This document shows positions 27,372 through 37,977 of a stretch of 64,000 nucleotides of DNA, one piece after another. The stretch comes from CAIXSE01 sp040769125 (lineage in GTDB: Bacteria; Actinomycetota; Thermoleophilia; UBA2241): NCBI GenBank assembly GCA_040769125.1, contig JAXGLO010000001.1, forward strand, positions 62,001-126,000, given 5' to 3'. Within the stretch, counting starts at the first letter, position 1, and each line of letters opens with the position of its first letter. The translations under genes were made by a program, and so were the position numbers. Below the pieces are notes generated by a model that had not been told where the DNA came from, searched no databases, and was given only the letters and a program-made list of their open reading frames with translations.

Positions 27372-28211
27372 TCAGGCAGGCGGCGCGCCCTCCAGGACGG
27401 CCAGGCCCACACGAAGCGCCTCGAAGTTCGGCCTGACGTCGTGCACCCGGAAGATGTGAGCGCCGGCGAGAAGACCGATCACTGTGGTCGCGACAGTTCC
27501 GACGGCGCGCTCGCGCGGCGCGGAGCCGAGGATCGAGCCGAGGAACCGCTTGCGCGACGTGCCGAGCAAGATCGGCCGCCCCAGCTCCTGGAAGCGGCCC
27601 AGCTCACGAAGCAGCACGAGGTTGTGTTCGACCGTCTTGCCGAAGCCGATGCCGGGATCGACCAGAATCTGCTCCTCGCGCACCCCGTGCGCGAGGGCGA
27701 AGTTCATGCGCTCTTCGAGGAAGGCCAGCACCTCCCCCACGACGTCTTTGTAAACCGGATTATCCTGCATGGTTTTGGGTTCGCCCAGCATGTGCATCAG
27801 ACAGATCGGGCAGCCTGAGTCGGCCACCACCTCTACCATCTCAGGATCGGCGCGCAGCGAGCTGATATCGTTGATGATCGCAGCGCCGGCTCCCAGCGCG
27901 CCTCGGGCAACGGACGCCTTCACGGTGTCGACTGAGATCGGCACACCGACGCGAGCGGCCAGGGCCGCGACAACCGGGACCACCCGGCGCAACTCTTCGT
28001 CCTCCCCCACCGCATCGGAGCCGGGCCGCGTGGACTCGCCGCCGATGTCGATGATGCCCGCTCCCTCGCGCACCAGCCTGAGGCTCCGCGCCAGGGCCTC
28101 CTCGGGGTCGAGAAAGCGTCCGCCGTCGGAGAACGAGTCGGGGGTCACGTTGACGATCCCCATGATGCAGGGCAATCGCAGGTCGAGACTGAAGCTTGGG
28201 GAGGCGTTCAC
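27372..28211 (-). CDS. folP: Dihydropteroate synthase FolP
   Basis: FolP joins the pterin pyrophosphate to p-aminobenzoate and is the sulfonamide target. The 279-aa TIM barrel has MGIVNVTPDSFSDGGRF, IDIGGESTRPG, ISVDTVKASVARGAL, IINDISSL, DPGIGFGKT and LLGTSRKRFLG. It begins at a GTG, 16 nt after folE. Confidence 0.97.
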   Translation of the reverse strand: MNASPSFSLDLRLPCIMGIVNVTPDSFSDGGRFLDPEEALARSLRLVREGAGIIDIGGESTRPGSDAVGEDEELRRVVPVVAALAARVGVPISVDTVKASVARGALGAGAAIINDISSLRADPEMVEVVADSGCPICLMHMLGEPKTMQDNPVYKDVVGEVLAFLEERMNFALAHGVREEQILVDPGIGFGKTVEHNLVLLRELGRFQELGRPILLGTSRKRFLGSILGSAPRERAVGTVATTVIGLLAGAHIFRVHDVRPNFEALRVGLAVLEGAPPA

Positions 28212-28227
28212 GGCTCGAGGTCTCCTC

Positions 28228-28817
28228 TCAGTGCGGCGCGTTGATGAGCGCGAATGCTTCGGCTCGTGTAGCGTCGTGCGTCTGGATGATGCCGCGCACG
28301 GCGCTGGTCACTGTCTGCGCACCAGGGGTTCGTACACCGCGCATGGACATGCACAGATGCTCAGCGCGGATGAGGACCAGGGCGCCCGCCGGGTCGAGAG
28401 CACGTACGATCGCGTCGGCGACCTCAGAGGTGATGCGCTCCTGCAGCTGCGGCCGGGCAGCCACCTGCCGCACGAGTCGCGCCAGCTTGGAGAGGCCCGA
28501 GATGCGCCCCTCCTTGCTGGGGATGTAGGCCACGTGCGCGACGCCCGCAAACGGCAGCAAGTGATGTTCGCAGACGGAGTAGAAGTCGATGTCGCGGATG
28601 ATCACCATCTCGCGGTGATGGTCGCCGTCCATCGGAACCAGCAGCTGCGCTGGGTCGCCGGCCGCGATCCCGTAGAAGATGTCCGCATACATCTCGGCAA
28701 CACGCCGAGGCGTCTCGCGCAGCCCCGGCCGCTCGACGTCCTCGCCGACGCCCTCGAGGATCAGCCGCACGCCAGCCATGATCTTCTCGTAGTCCATCGT
28801 CGTCGCGGTCGGCGTAG

Positions 28818-28821
<4 letters not shown>
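28228..28821 (-). CDS. folE: GTP cyclohydrolase I FolE
   Basis: FolE (type IA) opens GTP to dihydroneopterin triphosphate, the first folate step. The zinc ligands appear in CEHHLLPF and EHLCMSMRGV; IPSKEGRISGLSKLARLV and RPQLQERIT are also present. The 197-aa protein starts at a GTG that overlaps the ftsH stop (GTGA), linking folate synthesis to ftsH as in many actinobacteria. Confidence 0.97.
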
Positions 28822-31010
<2,189 letters not shown>

Positions 31011-31102
31011 ATGGATCCTTCTCAAGGCGGGGCGAATCGGGAAGGAGACAAGCCGCGTGCGCCGGCACGGGCCCGCCTCGCGAGGGTAACATACCCGCTG
31101 GA

Positions 31103-31669
31103 CTACGGCAAAGAGCCCACCTGATTGACGGTCTCGGCTGCCGCCTCAGGCGTAAGGACACCGATGAATTCGAGGGTGCGGAAGCGGTCGGCAAGGTCGA
31201 GGCCGTAGCCAACCACGTACTTGTCGGGGATCTCGAAGCCGACGTACTTGCAGGTGATGTCGCTACGCCGCCGAGACGGCTTGGTGAGCAGCGAACAGAT
31301 CTCGAGCGAGGCAGGCCTGCGGCCGCGGAGGTTCTTGAGCAAGTAGCCGACCGTCAGGCCCGAATCAATCACGTCCTCCACGACGATGACGTGCCGGCCG
31401 CCGATGTCGAGGTCGAGATCCTTGAGAATCCGCACCACGCCCGACGAATTGGTCGACGAACCGTAGCTCGACACAGCCATGAAGTCGAGCGACACGGGCA
31501 CCTCAACGCGGCGCGCGAGATCGGCCAGGAAGAACACCGCGCCCTTCAGGATTCCGACGAGCACGATCTCCTTGCCGGCGTAGTCGCGGGAGATGCGCTT
31601 GGCCAACTCGCCGACGCGCGCCTCCAACTCATCCCGCCGGACGATCACCTCAGCGATGGGCACGTTCAT
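31103..31669 (-). CDS. hpt: Hypoxanthine (guanine) phosphoribosyltransferase
   Basis: This type I PRTase salvages hypoxanthine and guanine to IMP and GMP. The 188-aa protein has LVGILKGAVFFLADL, the flexible loop SSYGSST, the PRPP loop VVEDVIDSGLT, and the purine-contacting KPSRRR and VGFEIPDKYVVGYGLD. Its ATG overlaps the tilS stop by 4 nt, the usual tilS-hpt-ftsH arrangement. Confidence 0.96.
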   Translation of the reverse strand: MNVPIAEVIVRRDELEARVGELAKRISRDYAGKEIVLVGILKGAVFFLADLARRVEVPVSLDFMAVSSYGSSTNSSGVVRILKDLDLDIGGRHVIVVEDVIDSGLTVGYLLKNLRGRRPASLEICSLLTKPSRRRSDITCKYVGFEIPDKYVVGYGLDLADRFRTLEFIGVLTPEAAAETVNQVGSLP

Positions 31670-33114
31670 ATGTCCTCCGGGGCCATGTGCAGCGTAATCA
31701 GAGTACTCTCCTGCACCCGGCAGGCTTCCGCAACCCTGCCGGCCGCCTCGCCGCCGCGCCCCTCGTACCCAACCCAGGCCGTGACGCCGTCGACGTCGAG
31801 AACCACGGCGTGCGATCGCCGGACGGCCGGCACCCGAGCGGCGGCCAGGTAGCGCGCGACGGTCGTCTCCGCACCGAGGCCGAGTGGAGAGAACCTCTCA
31901 CCGCGGCGCGGAGCGCGCAGCACCAGGCTGCCCGGCGGCCCGGCCAGGGCCACGAAGGCCTGGCCGGAGCAAGCCGCCTCACGGTCGAGCTCCGCCCCCG
32001 GAAGCAGGCGCAGACGCCAGATCCGGCCGCCGACGCACAGCCGCAGGCCTTCGGCGCCGGCGGCCATGAGGGCGGCTCCGCTCAGCTCAGCCGCAGCGTA
32101 CGACAGCGGCCGCGCGGCGACCTGTAGCACGAGGCGGCCGCCGGCGCGCGCCGCCTCAATCCTTCCGCGCAGAGAGACGCGGCCGCCGTCACCGCGCTGC
32201 GCGCTGAGGCGACGAAGCGCCCGGACGACGCGTCGACCAACCAGTGCCTCTCCGCCGAGCGCAGCTCTCACGACGTCGTGCAGGACGAGCTCCTGAAGAG
32301 CGGGCAGCTCGCGGGCGAGCGCTCTCACATCCAGGGCGACCAGCTCGCCCGGTTCTACCGACGCCGCCACACGCCGCCGCGCCTCTTCCGTGGCGGCAGC
32401 GACGACGGCGACGTGCGCCGCAGCCATCAGCGCCGAGTCAGCCAGCGTCTCTGAGAGACGCGGGTTAAGGCGCTCGAGGCGCGGCACGACATCGTGCCGC
32501 AGGAGGTTCCGCGCGTACACCGTATCGTCGTTCGAGACGTCGCGGCCATAGGTGATGCCCTCGCGGGCACAGTGCTCCCGGATCTCTGCCGCTCCGAGGC
32601 AGAGCAGGGGCTTCGCCCGCCGCCCCTCGCGGGGGCGCATGCCGACGAGCCCGGCGGGGGTCGCGTACTTGACCAGCCGGTAGAGCACCGTCTCAGCCTG
32701 GTCGTCCCGGTTGTGCGCCGTAACGATGACGTCGTAGCCGCGGGCCGCGGCCAGCTCCTCCGCATGGCGGTAGCGCAGCTCCCGCGCCCGCGCCTGGAAA
32801 TCGCCGCCCGTCAGCCTGGTGGAGAGACGCACCACATGGATCTCCACGCCGGCGTCGGCACAGCCGCGCTCTGCGATTCGCCGGTCGTTCTCGGAGTCGA
32901 CGCCACGGGTCGCGTAGTCGACGTGCAGCGCGGCAAAAGCCAGGCCCAGGCCGAGGCGACGGTCGACACGCCGAAGGAGATCGAGCAGAGCCATCGAGTC
33001 GGCGCCCCCAGAGAGGAGCAGAAGGGCCCGCTCACCTCTCTTCAGCACGGCCTCCGCGGCGATGAAGTCGGCGACTCGCCGCTCCAGCCGATGACTCGCC
33101 GCCGAGGTCGCCAC
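31666..33114 (-). CDS. tilS: tRNA(Ile)-lysidine synthetase TilS
   Basis: TilS modifies the CAT anticodon of a minor tRNA-Ile so that it reads ATA. The ATP PP-loop is LLSGGADSMALLDLL at residues about 32-46, followed by LHVDYATRGVDSENDR and VIVTAHNRDDQAETVLYRL. Substrate-binding and C-terminal domains complete the 482 aa. It starts at a GTG 9 nt after a small ORF. Confidence 0.94.
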   Translation of the reverse strand: MATSAASHRLERRVADFIAAEAVLKRGERALLLLSGGADSMALLDLLRRVDRRLGLGLAFAALHVDYATRGVDSENDRRIAERGCADAGVEIHVVRLSTRLTGGDFQARARELRYRHAEELAAARGYDVIVTAHNRDDQAETVLYRLVKYATPAGLVGMRPREGRRAKPLLCLGAAEIREHCAREGITYGRDVSNDDTVYARNLLRHDVVPRLERLNPRLSETLADSALMAAAHVAVVAAATEEARRRVAASVEPGELVALDVRALARELPALQELVLHDVVRAALGGEALVGRRVVRALRRLSAQRGDGGRVSLRGRIEAARAGGRLVLQVAARPLSYAAAELSGAALMAAGAEGLRLCVGGRIWRLRLLPGAELDREAACSGQAFVALAGPPGSLVLRAPRRGERFSPLGLGAETTVARYLAAARVPAVRRSHAVVLDVDGVTAWVGYEGRGGEAAGRVAEACRVQESTLITLHMAPEDI

Positions 33115-33123
33115 GTGCCAACC

Positions 33124-33234
33124 TCAGAAGGACTGGGCTTTGTCGCAGCCGGTCAGCGCCTCGGTAAGGTGGGCCGCATCGTATGGACCCTCGCAGCCGC
33201 ACGATGGGGTGTCGACGACGATGAGAACCGACAT
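33124..33234 (-). CDS. 36-aa small ORF upstream of tilS, possibly a truncated DsrE-like protein
   Basis: A 36-codon ORF with a very strong GGAGGAGGGGGG ribosome-binding site ends 9 nt before tilS. It begins MSVLIVVDTPSCGCEG and has three cysteines. The pattern of a VLIVV strand, a P/C-rich loop, E-x-PYDAAHLTEAL resembles the first strand, loop and helix of DsrE/YchN proteins (typically YG-x-ER-x-YNALRLA), but only that first unit is present. It could be a functional small protein, a translational enhancer for tilS, or the stub of a truncated dsrE gene. The homology is inference. Confidence 0.55.
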   Translation of the reverse strand: MSVLIVVDTPSCGCEGPYDAAHLTEALTGCDKAQSF

Positions 33235-33358
33235 GACCCCCCTCCTCCAGCGCGGAGAACGCAGGCAGGGACTCGCCCTGCGCCGCCCTCGAACACGACA
33301 GACGCCCAGGCCCGCAACGGAACCGCCGGAGGCCGCGCGCAAAGGTCGCGCCTCGGGC

Positions 33359-33388
33359 AAAAAGAAAAGGCGCCCGGAGAGCGCCTCT
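33359..33388 (-). terminator. Rho-independent terminator of initiator tRNA
   Basis: Seven to ten nucleotides after the tRNA 3' end, the minus strand reads AGGCGC-TCTCCGG-GCGCCT and then TTTCTTTTT. A 6-bp GC stem followed directly by a T tract is a textbook intrinsic terminator. Confidence 0.85.
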
Positions 33389-33395
33389 GATGACC

Positions 33396-33472
<77 letters not shown>

Positions 33473-33485
33473 ACGAAGAAAGCAT

Positions 33486-33514
33486 ATTGTACACACTCGG
33501 CAAAGCAATTGCAA
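33486..33514 (-). promoter_or_regulatory. Promoter of initiator tRNA
   Basis: On the minus strand TTGCAA (33514-33509) and TACAAT (33491-33486) are separated by exactly 17 bp and end 13 nt before the tRNA 5' end. This matches a sigma-70-type promoter well. Confidence 0.7.
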
Positions 33515-33586
33515 AACCGGCGGCTCACATCGTGTACGTCGCGGACCTCAAGCGCGAAGAGCATATTCCGATACACTGATCCGGAG

Positions 33587-34666
33587 ATGATCACCAGACG
33601 ACCCGCACTTGAGTCATCCCTGTCGCTCCTGGCGGCGATCCTCCTCGGCACAGTCATGCTGCTGTGCTCTGTGCCCGCAGCTCTCGCGGAGCCGTCGAGG
33701 ACCCTCGGCGACCTTCAGGCCGAGGCCGCCCGCGTGCGAGACCAGATCGACGTGCTCGATCGCAAGGCCGCGATCGCCGTCGAGCGCTACGATACGGCGC
33801 GCACCGAGCTCGACCAGATCAACCGGCACCTGCTCGAGGCGCGCCGGGAGCTGGATCACAAGCAGACGCAGCTCGATGTCTCCCAGGCCGTCTACGGGCA
33901 GCGAATGGCCGACATCTACAAGAGCGGCGGCGTCTCGGTGCTCGATGTGCTGCTGTCGACGGATGACTTCACGGAGCTGGACACCCACATCGACTACTTC
34001 CTCGAGATCAACGCCGCCGACGCCGACGCGATCCATGAGCTCGAGGCGCTGACCACACAGGTCGAGGCACTCACCGCCGAACTCGACGACCGGCGTGAGG
34101 CAGCCCTCGCCAAGGAGATCGACCTCCGCGGCCGGCAGGCGGACGTAGAGGACCGGCTCGCCGAGCGAAAGAGCCTGCTGGCGGAGCTGGACTCCCAGGT
34201 GAGAGAGATGCTCGCCCGCCGGGAGCGGCGCGACGCCGCCGCCGCGCGCCGGCTGGCGGCGGCGGCCGGCGTGAACCTCGATCAGATCCACGGCACCCCC
34301 GCGCAGATCGCCCTCGTCAGAGAGACCATGCGCTACCTCGGGATCCCCTACGTGTGGGCGGGCGCAACCCCGGCCGGTGGGTTCGACTGCTCCGGCCTCG
34401 TCCTGTTCGTCTACAACAAGTTCGGCGTGCAATTCCCCCACGGCGCCACAATGCAGGCGCGAATGGGTACGCCCGTCTCGTTCGCGCAGATGCAGCCGGC
34501 CGACCTCGTCTTCTTCGGCTCACCCGCCTTCTACCACCACGTCGGCATCTACATCGGAGGAGGCCTGTTCATCGAGGCTCCGCACACCGGCGACGTCGTC
34601 AAGGTCAGTCGTCTCGCGGGGCGCGGTTGCACCCTCGCGTGCCGCTACCCCATCAGGCTCCCGTGA
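33587..34666 (+). CDS. Secreted NlpC/P60 peptidoglycan endopeptidase with N-terminal coiled coil
   Basis: The 359-aa protein has a signal peptide (residues 1-34, ending PAALAEP), a long coiled-coil domain (about 35-225) and a C-terminal NlpC/P60 cysteine peptidase domain. The catalytic Cys is in GGFDCSGLV, the His in FYHHVGIYIG and the third residue in EAPHTG. Such proteins cleave D-gamma-Glu-DAP bonds during cell separation and are autoinhibited by the coiled coil (RipA/CwlO type). The ATG at 33587 follows CGGAG and gives the signal peptide; an upstream start would mask it. Confidence 0.94.
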   Translation: MITRRPALESSLSLLAAILLGTVMLLCSVPAALAEPSRTLGDLQAEAARVRDQIDVLDRKAAIAVERYDTARTELDQINRHLLEARRELDHKQTQLDVSQAVYGQRMADIYKSGGVSVLDVLLSTDDFTELDTHIDYFLEINAADADAIHELEALTTQVEALTAELDDRREAALAKEIDLRGRQADVEDRLAERKSLLAELDSQVREMLARRERRDAAAARRLAAAAGVNLDQIHGTPAQIALVRETMRYLGIPYVWAGATPAGGFDCSGLVLFVYNKFGVQFPHGATMQARMGTPVSFAQMQPADLVFFGSPAFYHHVGIYIGGGLFIEAPHTGDVVKVSRLAGRGCTLACRYPIRLP

Positions 34667-34735
34667 TACGGCGCCCGCGCGAAGCCCGTGCACGTCGTCC
34701 TGTCATACGCGCCGCCAACGGGATAGACTAGGCCC

Positions 34736-35065
34736 ATGAGTGGGATCGTGCTCCTCATCATCGGGCTGGCCAGCCTGGGCCTGGTCCTCGGCATGCTCGC
34801 CTGGCTGGCTGTCACGGCCTGGCGCCTGGTCAGGCACGGTATCCAGGTGTCCGGCAGGGTGGCCCCGATGGCCGCCGAACTCGCCGGCCGCGCCGGCGAA
34901 GCGGAACGCCTGGCGGAACGCCTGGCGACGAACGGCGAGCGCATTGAAGCCCATCTGGCGAGCCTGCAGGCTTCGCTCACCCGCCTTCAGATCCTGGCCT
35001 CAGCCCTTGGGCAGGCGGCACGCCCCTGCCACAGGGTCGGCTCGTACCTCGGGCTCGGGCCCTGA
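34736..35065 (+). CDS. Small single-pass membrane protein with coiled coil (hypothetical)
   Basis: The 109-aa protein has one strongly hydrophobic helix (residues 3-30) followed by a basic stop-transfer RLVRHG and an amphipathic Ala/Glu/Leu-rich coiled coil (about 45-90). I do not recognise a family beyond a general resemblance to DUF948-like proteins. It sits between the NlpC/P60 gene and an SDR gene on the same strand, so a role at the cell envelope is possible but not shown. Confidence 0.6.
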   Translation: MSGIVLLIIGLASLGLVLGMLAWLAVTAWRLVRHGIQVSGRVAPMAAELAGRAGEAERLAERLATNGERIEAHLASLQASLTRLQILASALGQAARPCHRVGSYLGLGP

Positions 35066-35185
35066 GCCCGTCGCCGAGCTACGGGTCCCGCTGAGCCCCG
35101 GTCGAGCGATGAACGGGCGAGCCGGTCCGTACGCGCGAGCCAGCTCCCCGTTAAGGCGCGCAATCACCAGAAGGGAGCCCCTTCC

Positions 35186-35950
35186 ATGAACGTCGCTCAT
35201 GCACGCGTCCTCGTCGTCGGCGGCGTCCGGCGCCTGGGCGGCGCGCTCGCCCTCGACCTCGCCGGCCACGGTGCAGCCGTCTGCATCACGTCCCGCCGAC
35301 AAGGGGAGGCGACGGACGAGCAGCTCGTAGCGCTGCGCGAAGCCGGCGCGGAGCAGGCGGCGGTAGCCTGCGGCGATCCCGGCGTGCCGCTCGAAGCGGC
35401 ACGCCTCGTCGCCGAGGCGGCGGCCGCCCTCGGCGGCCTCGACGCCCTCGTGTACGCCGCCAGCGGGCCCTTCGCGCCGACGCCGCCGGAGCGCCTCGAC
35501 GAGGCGGGCTGGGACGGTTCGTTCGACACGATCGCTAAAGGATTCCTGTTCGCGGCGCAGGCCGCCCGCAAACACATGCTCGCCGAGCGCCGGAGCGACC
35601 GTGACGCCACACGGGGCGTGATCATCGCACTGACCGACCCGCTGGGGCTCCAGCCGAGCCCGAGCTTCACGGCTCACGGCGCCGCCAAGGCCGCTCAGAT
35701 CCACCTCGTGAGGACGCTCGCGTGCAGCTGGGCGGCCGACGGCATCCGCGTCTGCGGCGTCGCGCCCGGCCCCGTCGACCTGCCTGACGACAAGCGCCGC
35801 GACGCCTCGCTGCGCGCTGCGGCCCGCACAGCGGCACAGCGTCTCGTGCCGGCCGCCGACGTCGGCGCAACCGTAAGGTACTGCCTCGAGGTCGACTCGG
35901 TCACGGGCGCCAACGTGATCGTCGACAACGGCTGTCTCGTGACCGTCTGA
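35186..35950 (+). CDS. Short-chain dehydrogenase/reductase-like protein, FolM/pteridine reductase-like, with altered active site
   Basis: The 254-aa Rossmann protein starts VLVVGGVRRLGGALALDLAG, a glycine-rich loop closest to pteridine reductase/FolM SDRs (TGGARRIG), and ends with VTGANVIVDNGC typical of SDRs. The catalytic YxxxK is replaced by H-x3-K in TAHGAAKAA, while the lysine is kept. It may use another acid, bind ligand without catalysis, or act in folate/pterin reduction. A GAAGGGAGCCCC ribosome-binding region precedes the ATG. Confidence 0.85.
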   Translation: MNVAHARVLVVGGVRRLGGALALDLAGHGAAVCITSRRQGEATDEQLVALREAGAEQAAVACGDPGVPLEAARLVAEAAAALGGLDALVYAASGPFAPTPPERLDEAGWDGSFDTIAKGFLFAAQAARKHMLAERRSDRDATRGVIIALTDPLGLQPSPSFTAHGAAKAAQIHLVRTLACSWAADGIRVCGVAPGPVDLPDDKRRDASLRAAARTAAQRLVPAADVGATVRYCLEVDSVTGANVIVDNGCLVTV

Positions 35951-36024
35951 GGCAGGCCCGGAACGAAGCGGAGTGCGCCCGCCGATGTTGGGGATCGCCG
36001 CCCCCGGCCGGATGTAATCGGCCC

Positions 36025-37668
36025 CTACTCGCCCGGTGTCGCCTGCGCCAGACGATCGACGAGCTCGCGAGCCTTGAGGGCGAGCCAGAAATCCATGCGA
36101 TCCTGCGAGCTGGTGAGGTCGCGCCCGCTGATCTCCTCCACTCGCTTCATCCGATAGCGCAAGGTGTGCCGATGGACGTAGAGCCCGTCGGCGGCATCGC
36201 CCCAGTGACCGTTCGCCTCGAGGAACGCGGCCAGACTATGGACGAGGTCGCTCGACGTTTCGGCATCGTAGCGCAATAAGGCCCCCAGCACGCTGTCGGC
36301 GAAGACCTCCAGGGAGAGCGTGTCGTGCAGCCCGAGCAGAAGGCCGTACGAGCCGAGGTCCCGAAAACCGGCGATGACTCCACGCTCGCCCCTCTGCTGC
36401 CGGAACTGGATCGCGTAGCTTGCTTCGAAGTAGCTCCGGCGAAGGCTCGAGAGAACGTCGTGCGGACGCCCGACGCCAGCGGACAGCACGCAGCCGGGCA
36501 GAAGCCGGTGCAGGTCGGAGTGCAGCTCCTCTACCAGGCTCGTCACAGCGGAGCCGTCGAGAGACCCGGGCTCAAGAAGGAGGACGATGGCTTCATTGCG
36601 GGAGGCCGAGACGAACATCAGGTCGCGCCGCGCCATGAACTCGTCCACGGCCCAATGAAGCCGCTCCTTGAGCTCCTGCGCGGCGACCCGCCGGCCGCCG
36701 CCGTCGACCGCTCCCCAATCGTCGATGTGGACCAGGATGACGAGGTGCGAGGCCGCCGGGTCGAGACCGAAGAACGAGAGCCTCCGGGCGATCTCGGCCT
36801 CGTAGAGGTCGCCGGCGATGAGCTGGTCGAAGAAGTCGCCGGCCAGCCGCTGCTCCGCATCGGCGACGGCTTTCTTCTTGACGAGCTCCAGCGCCGTGAC
36901 GGTGACCACGCTGTGCAGGATGATCTGGTCGTACTCGCTGAAATCACCGCCGTCCTTGACTGCGGCAAGGAAGGCGCCGATGCGATGAGACGCAACCACC
37001 GGATACGCCTGCACGCCCGAGTCGAAGCCCTCTACCTCGAGCGCGAAGTCGCGCCGGTCGGCGCGGCGCACGACGATGTGGCGCCAGAGGGCGGCAACCG
37101 CCTCCTCGTCGAGTCGCCGCCTGTGCGACGCCGCACAGAGCAGGACGCCATTGAAGTCGAAGAGGACGGCCGAGCAGCCGACGAGGGTCGCGAGCGTCTC
37201 GAGAATCGCCTCGAACCCCTTTCCCTCCAGCACGATCTTGGTGAGCTTCTCGTGCACGGCGAGACTCCGCTGCAACAGCGCGTACTGCTCGTTGACGATC
37301 TTCGAGGCCACCGCCTCGGTAATCGCGATGAACGGCACGTGGGAGGGTATCTCGAACAGCGGGAAGTCTCGCTTCTCCGCGAGCTCGACCAGCGCGGCCG
37401 GAACCTCATCGCAGGTGGTGCCGATCCCGAAGCCCAGACCGGAGATCTGGTGGTCGATGAGCTTCTCGAGCAGGGTGGTCTGCTCGCTCTCGGAGCCCAC
37501 GAACTCGTGGCCCGTGGTCAGGAGAAGCTCTCCGCCCCTGAGCCAGGCCGTGGGGTCCTCAACCTCAGTGATGTGAACCCAGCGTACCGGATTGGCTGTC
37601 GCCCCAGCGCCAGCCAGCAGGCGAAGGCGAAGGTCCGGGATCGCCAGGATGTCTTGGACCGTGATCAT
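36025..37668 (-). CDS. PucR-family transcriptional regulator
   Basis: The 547-aa protein begins with the PucR N-terminal domain (MITVQDILAIPDLRLRLLAG to GLGFGIG), has a middle GGDEF-like/CdaR region, and ends with a PucR C-terminal helix-turn-helix (GHWGDAADGLYVHRHTLRYRMKRVEEISGRDLTSSQDRMDF). PucR-type regulators control purine, amino acid or polyketide-linked catabolism. The ATG at 37668 gives the canonical start; the 63 in-frame codons upstream are arginine-rich and rejected. It lies downstream of the methyl-THF methyltransferase on the same strand, but 309 nt apart and separated by a long hairpin. Confidence 0.92.
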   Translation of the reverse strand: MITVQDILAIPDLRLRLLAGAGATANPVRWVHITEVEDPTAWLRGGELLLTTGHEFVGSESEQTTLLEKLIDHQISGLGFGIGTTCDEVPAALVELAEKRDFPLFEIPSHVPFIAITEAVASKIVNEQYALLQRSLAVHEKLTKIVLEGKGFEAILETLATLVGCSAVLFDFNGVLLCAASHRRRLDEEAVAALWRHIVVRRADRRDFALEVEGFDSGVQAYPVVASHRIGAFLAAVKDGGDFSEYDQIILHSVVTVTALELVKKKAVADAEQRLAGDFFDQLIAGDLYEAEIARRLSFFGLDPAASHLVILVHIDDWGAVDGGGRRVAAQELKERLHWAVDEFMARRDLMFVSASRNEAIVLLLEPGSLDGSAVTSLVEELHSDLHRLLPGCVLSAGVGRPHDVLSSLRRSYFEASYAIQFRQQRGERGVIAGFRDLGSYGLLLGLHDTLSLEVFADSVLGALLRYDAETSSDLVHSLAAFLEANGHWGDAADGLYVHRHTLRYRMKRVEEISGRDLTSSQDRMDFWLALKARELVDRLAQATPGE

Positions 37669-37977
37669 CGCCGTGATTCTACGAGATGGCTCGATGCAGC
37701 GCGAAGGTCCTGCCCGGCCGGAGCGCAAGGCGCCCCCACGGGTACCGAGGCTCATCGCGACCGCCGGCGCCGTCGGGCTCCGGCCGACGGTCGCGCCGCA
37801 GCGGCGGACAACCGCGGCCGTGGGGCGGATTCGGGCAGTGGCCCGAATCCGCTCCACGGGACCGCGCAGATGCCGGCGCAGAGACCGGCGTATCAGTGCT
37901 GACAGCGGAGGTTCCGGCGGCGGCGCGCGGAGCGGGGCGCCGCCTGCCAGGCGAGAACCTCGGCCCGGCCTGAGAGG
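37669..37977. other. Intergenic region with a long hairpin
   Basis: These 309 bases separate the PucR gene from the methyltransferase and contain no recognisable gene. The dominant feature is the 18-bp hairpin at 37818-37859. Confidence 0.5.
37818..37859 (-). terminator. Long hairpin downstream of the methyl-THF methyltransferase
   Basis: The arms at 37818-37835 and 37842-37859 form an 18-bp stem with one G-U pair and a 6-nt loop; the inner 11 bp GCGGATTCGGG/CCCGAATCCGC are perfect. It lies about 120 nt after the methyltransferase stop and has no T tract, so it may terminate transcription, block read-through into pucR or be a small RNA. Confidence 0.5.
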
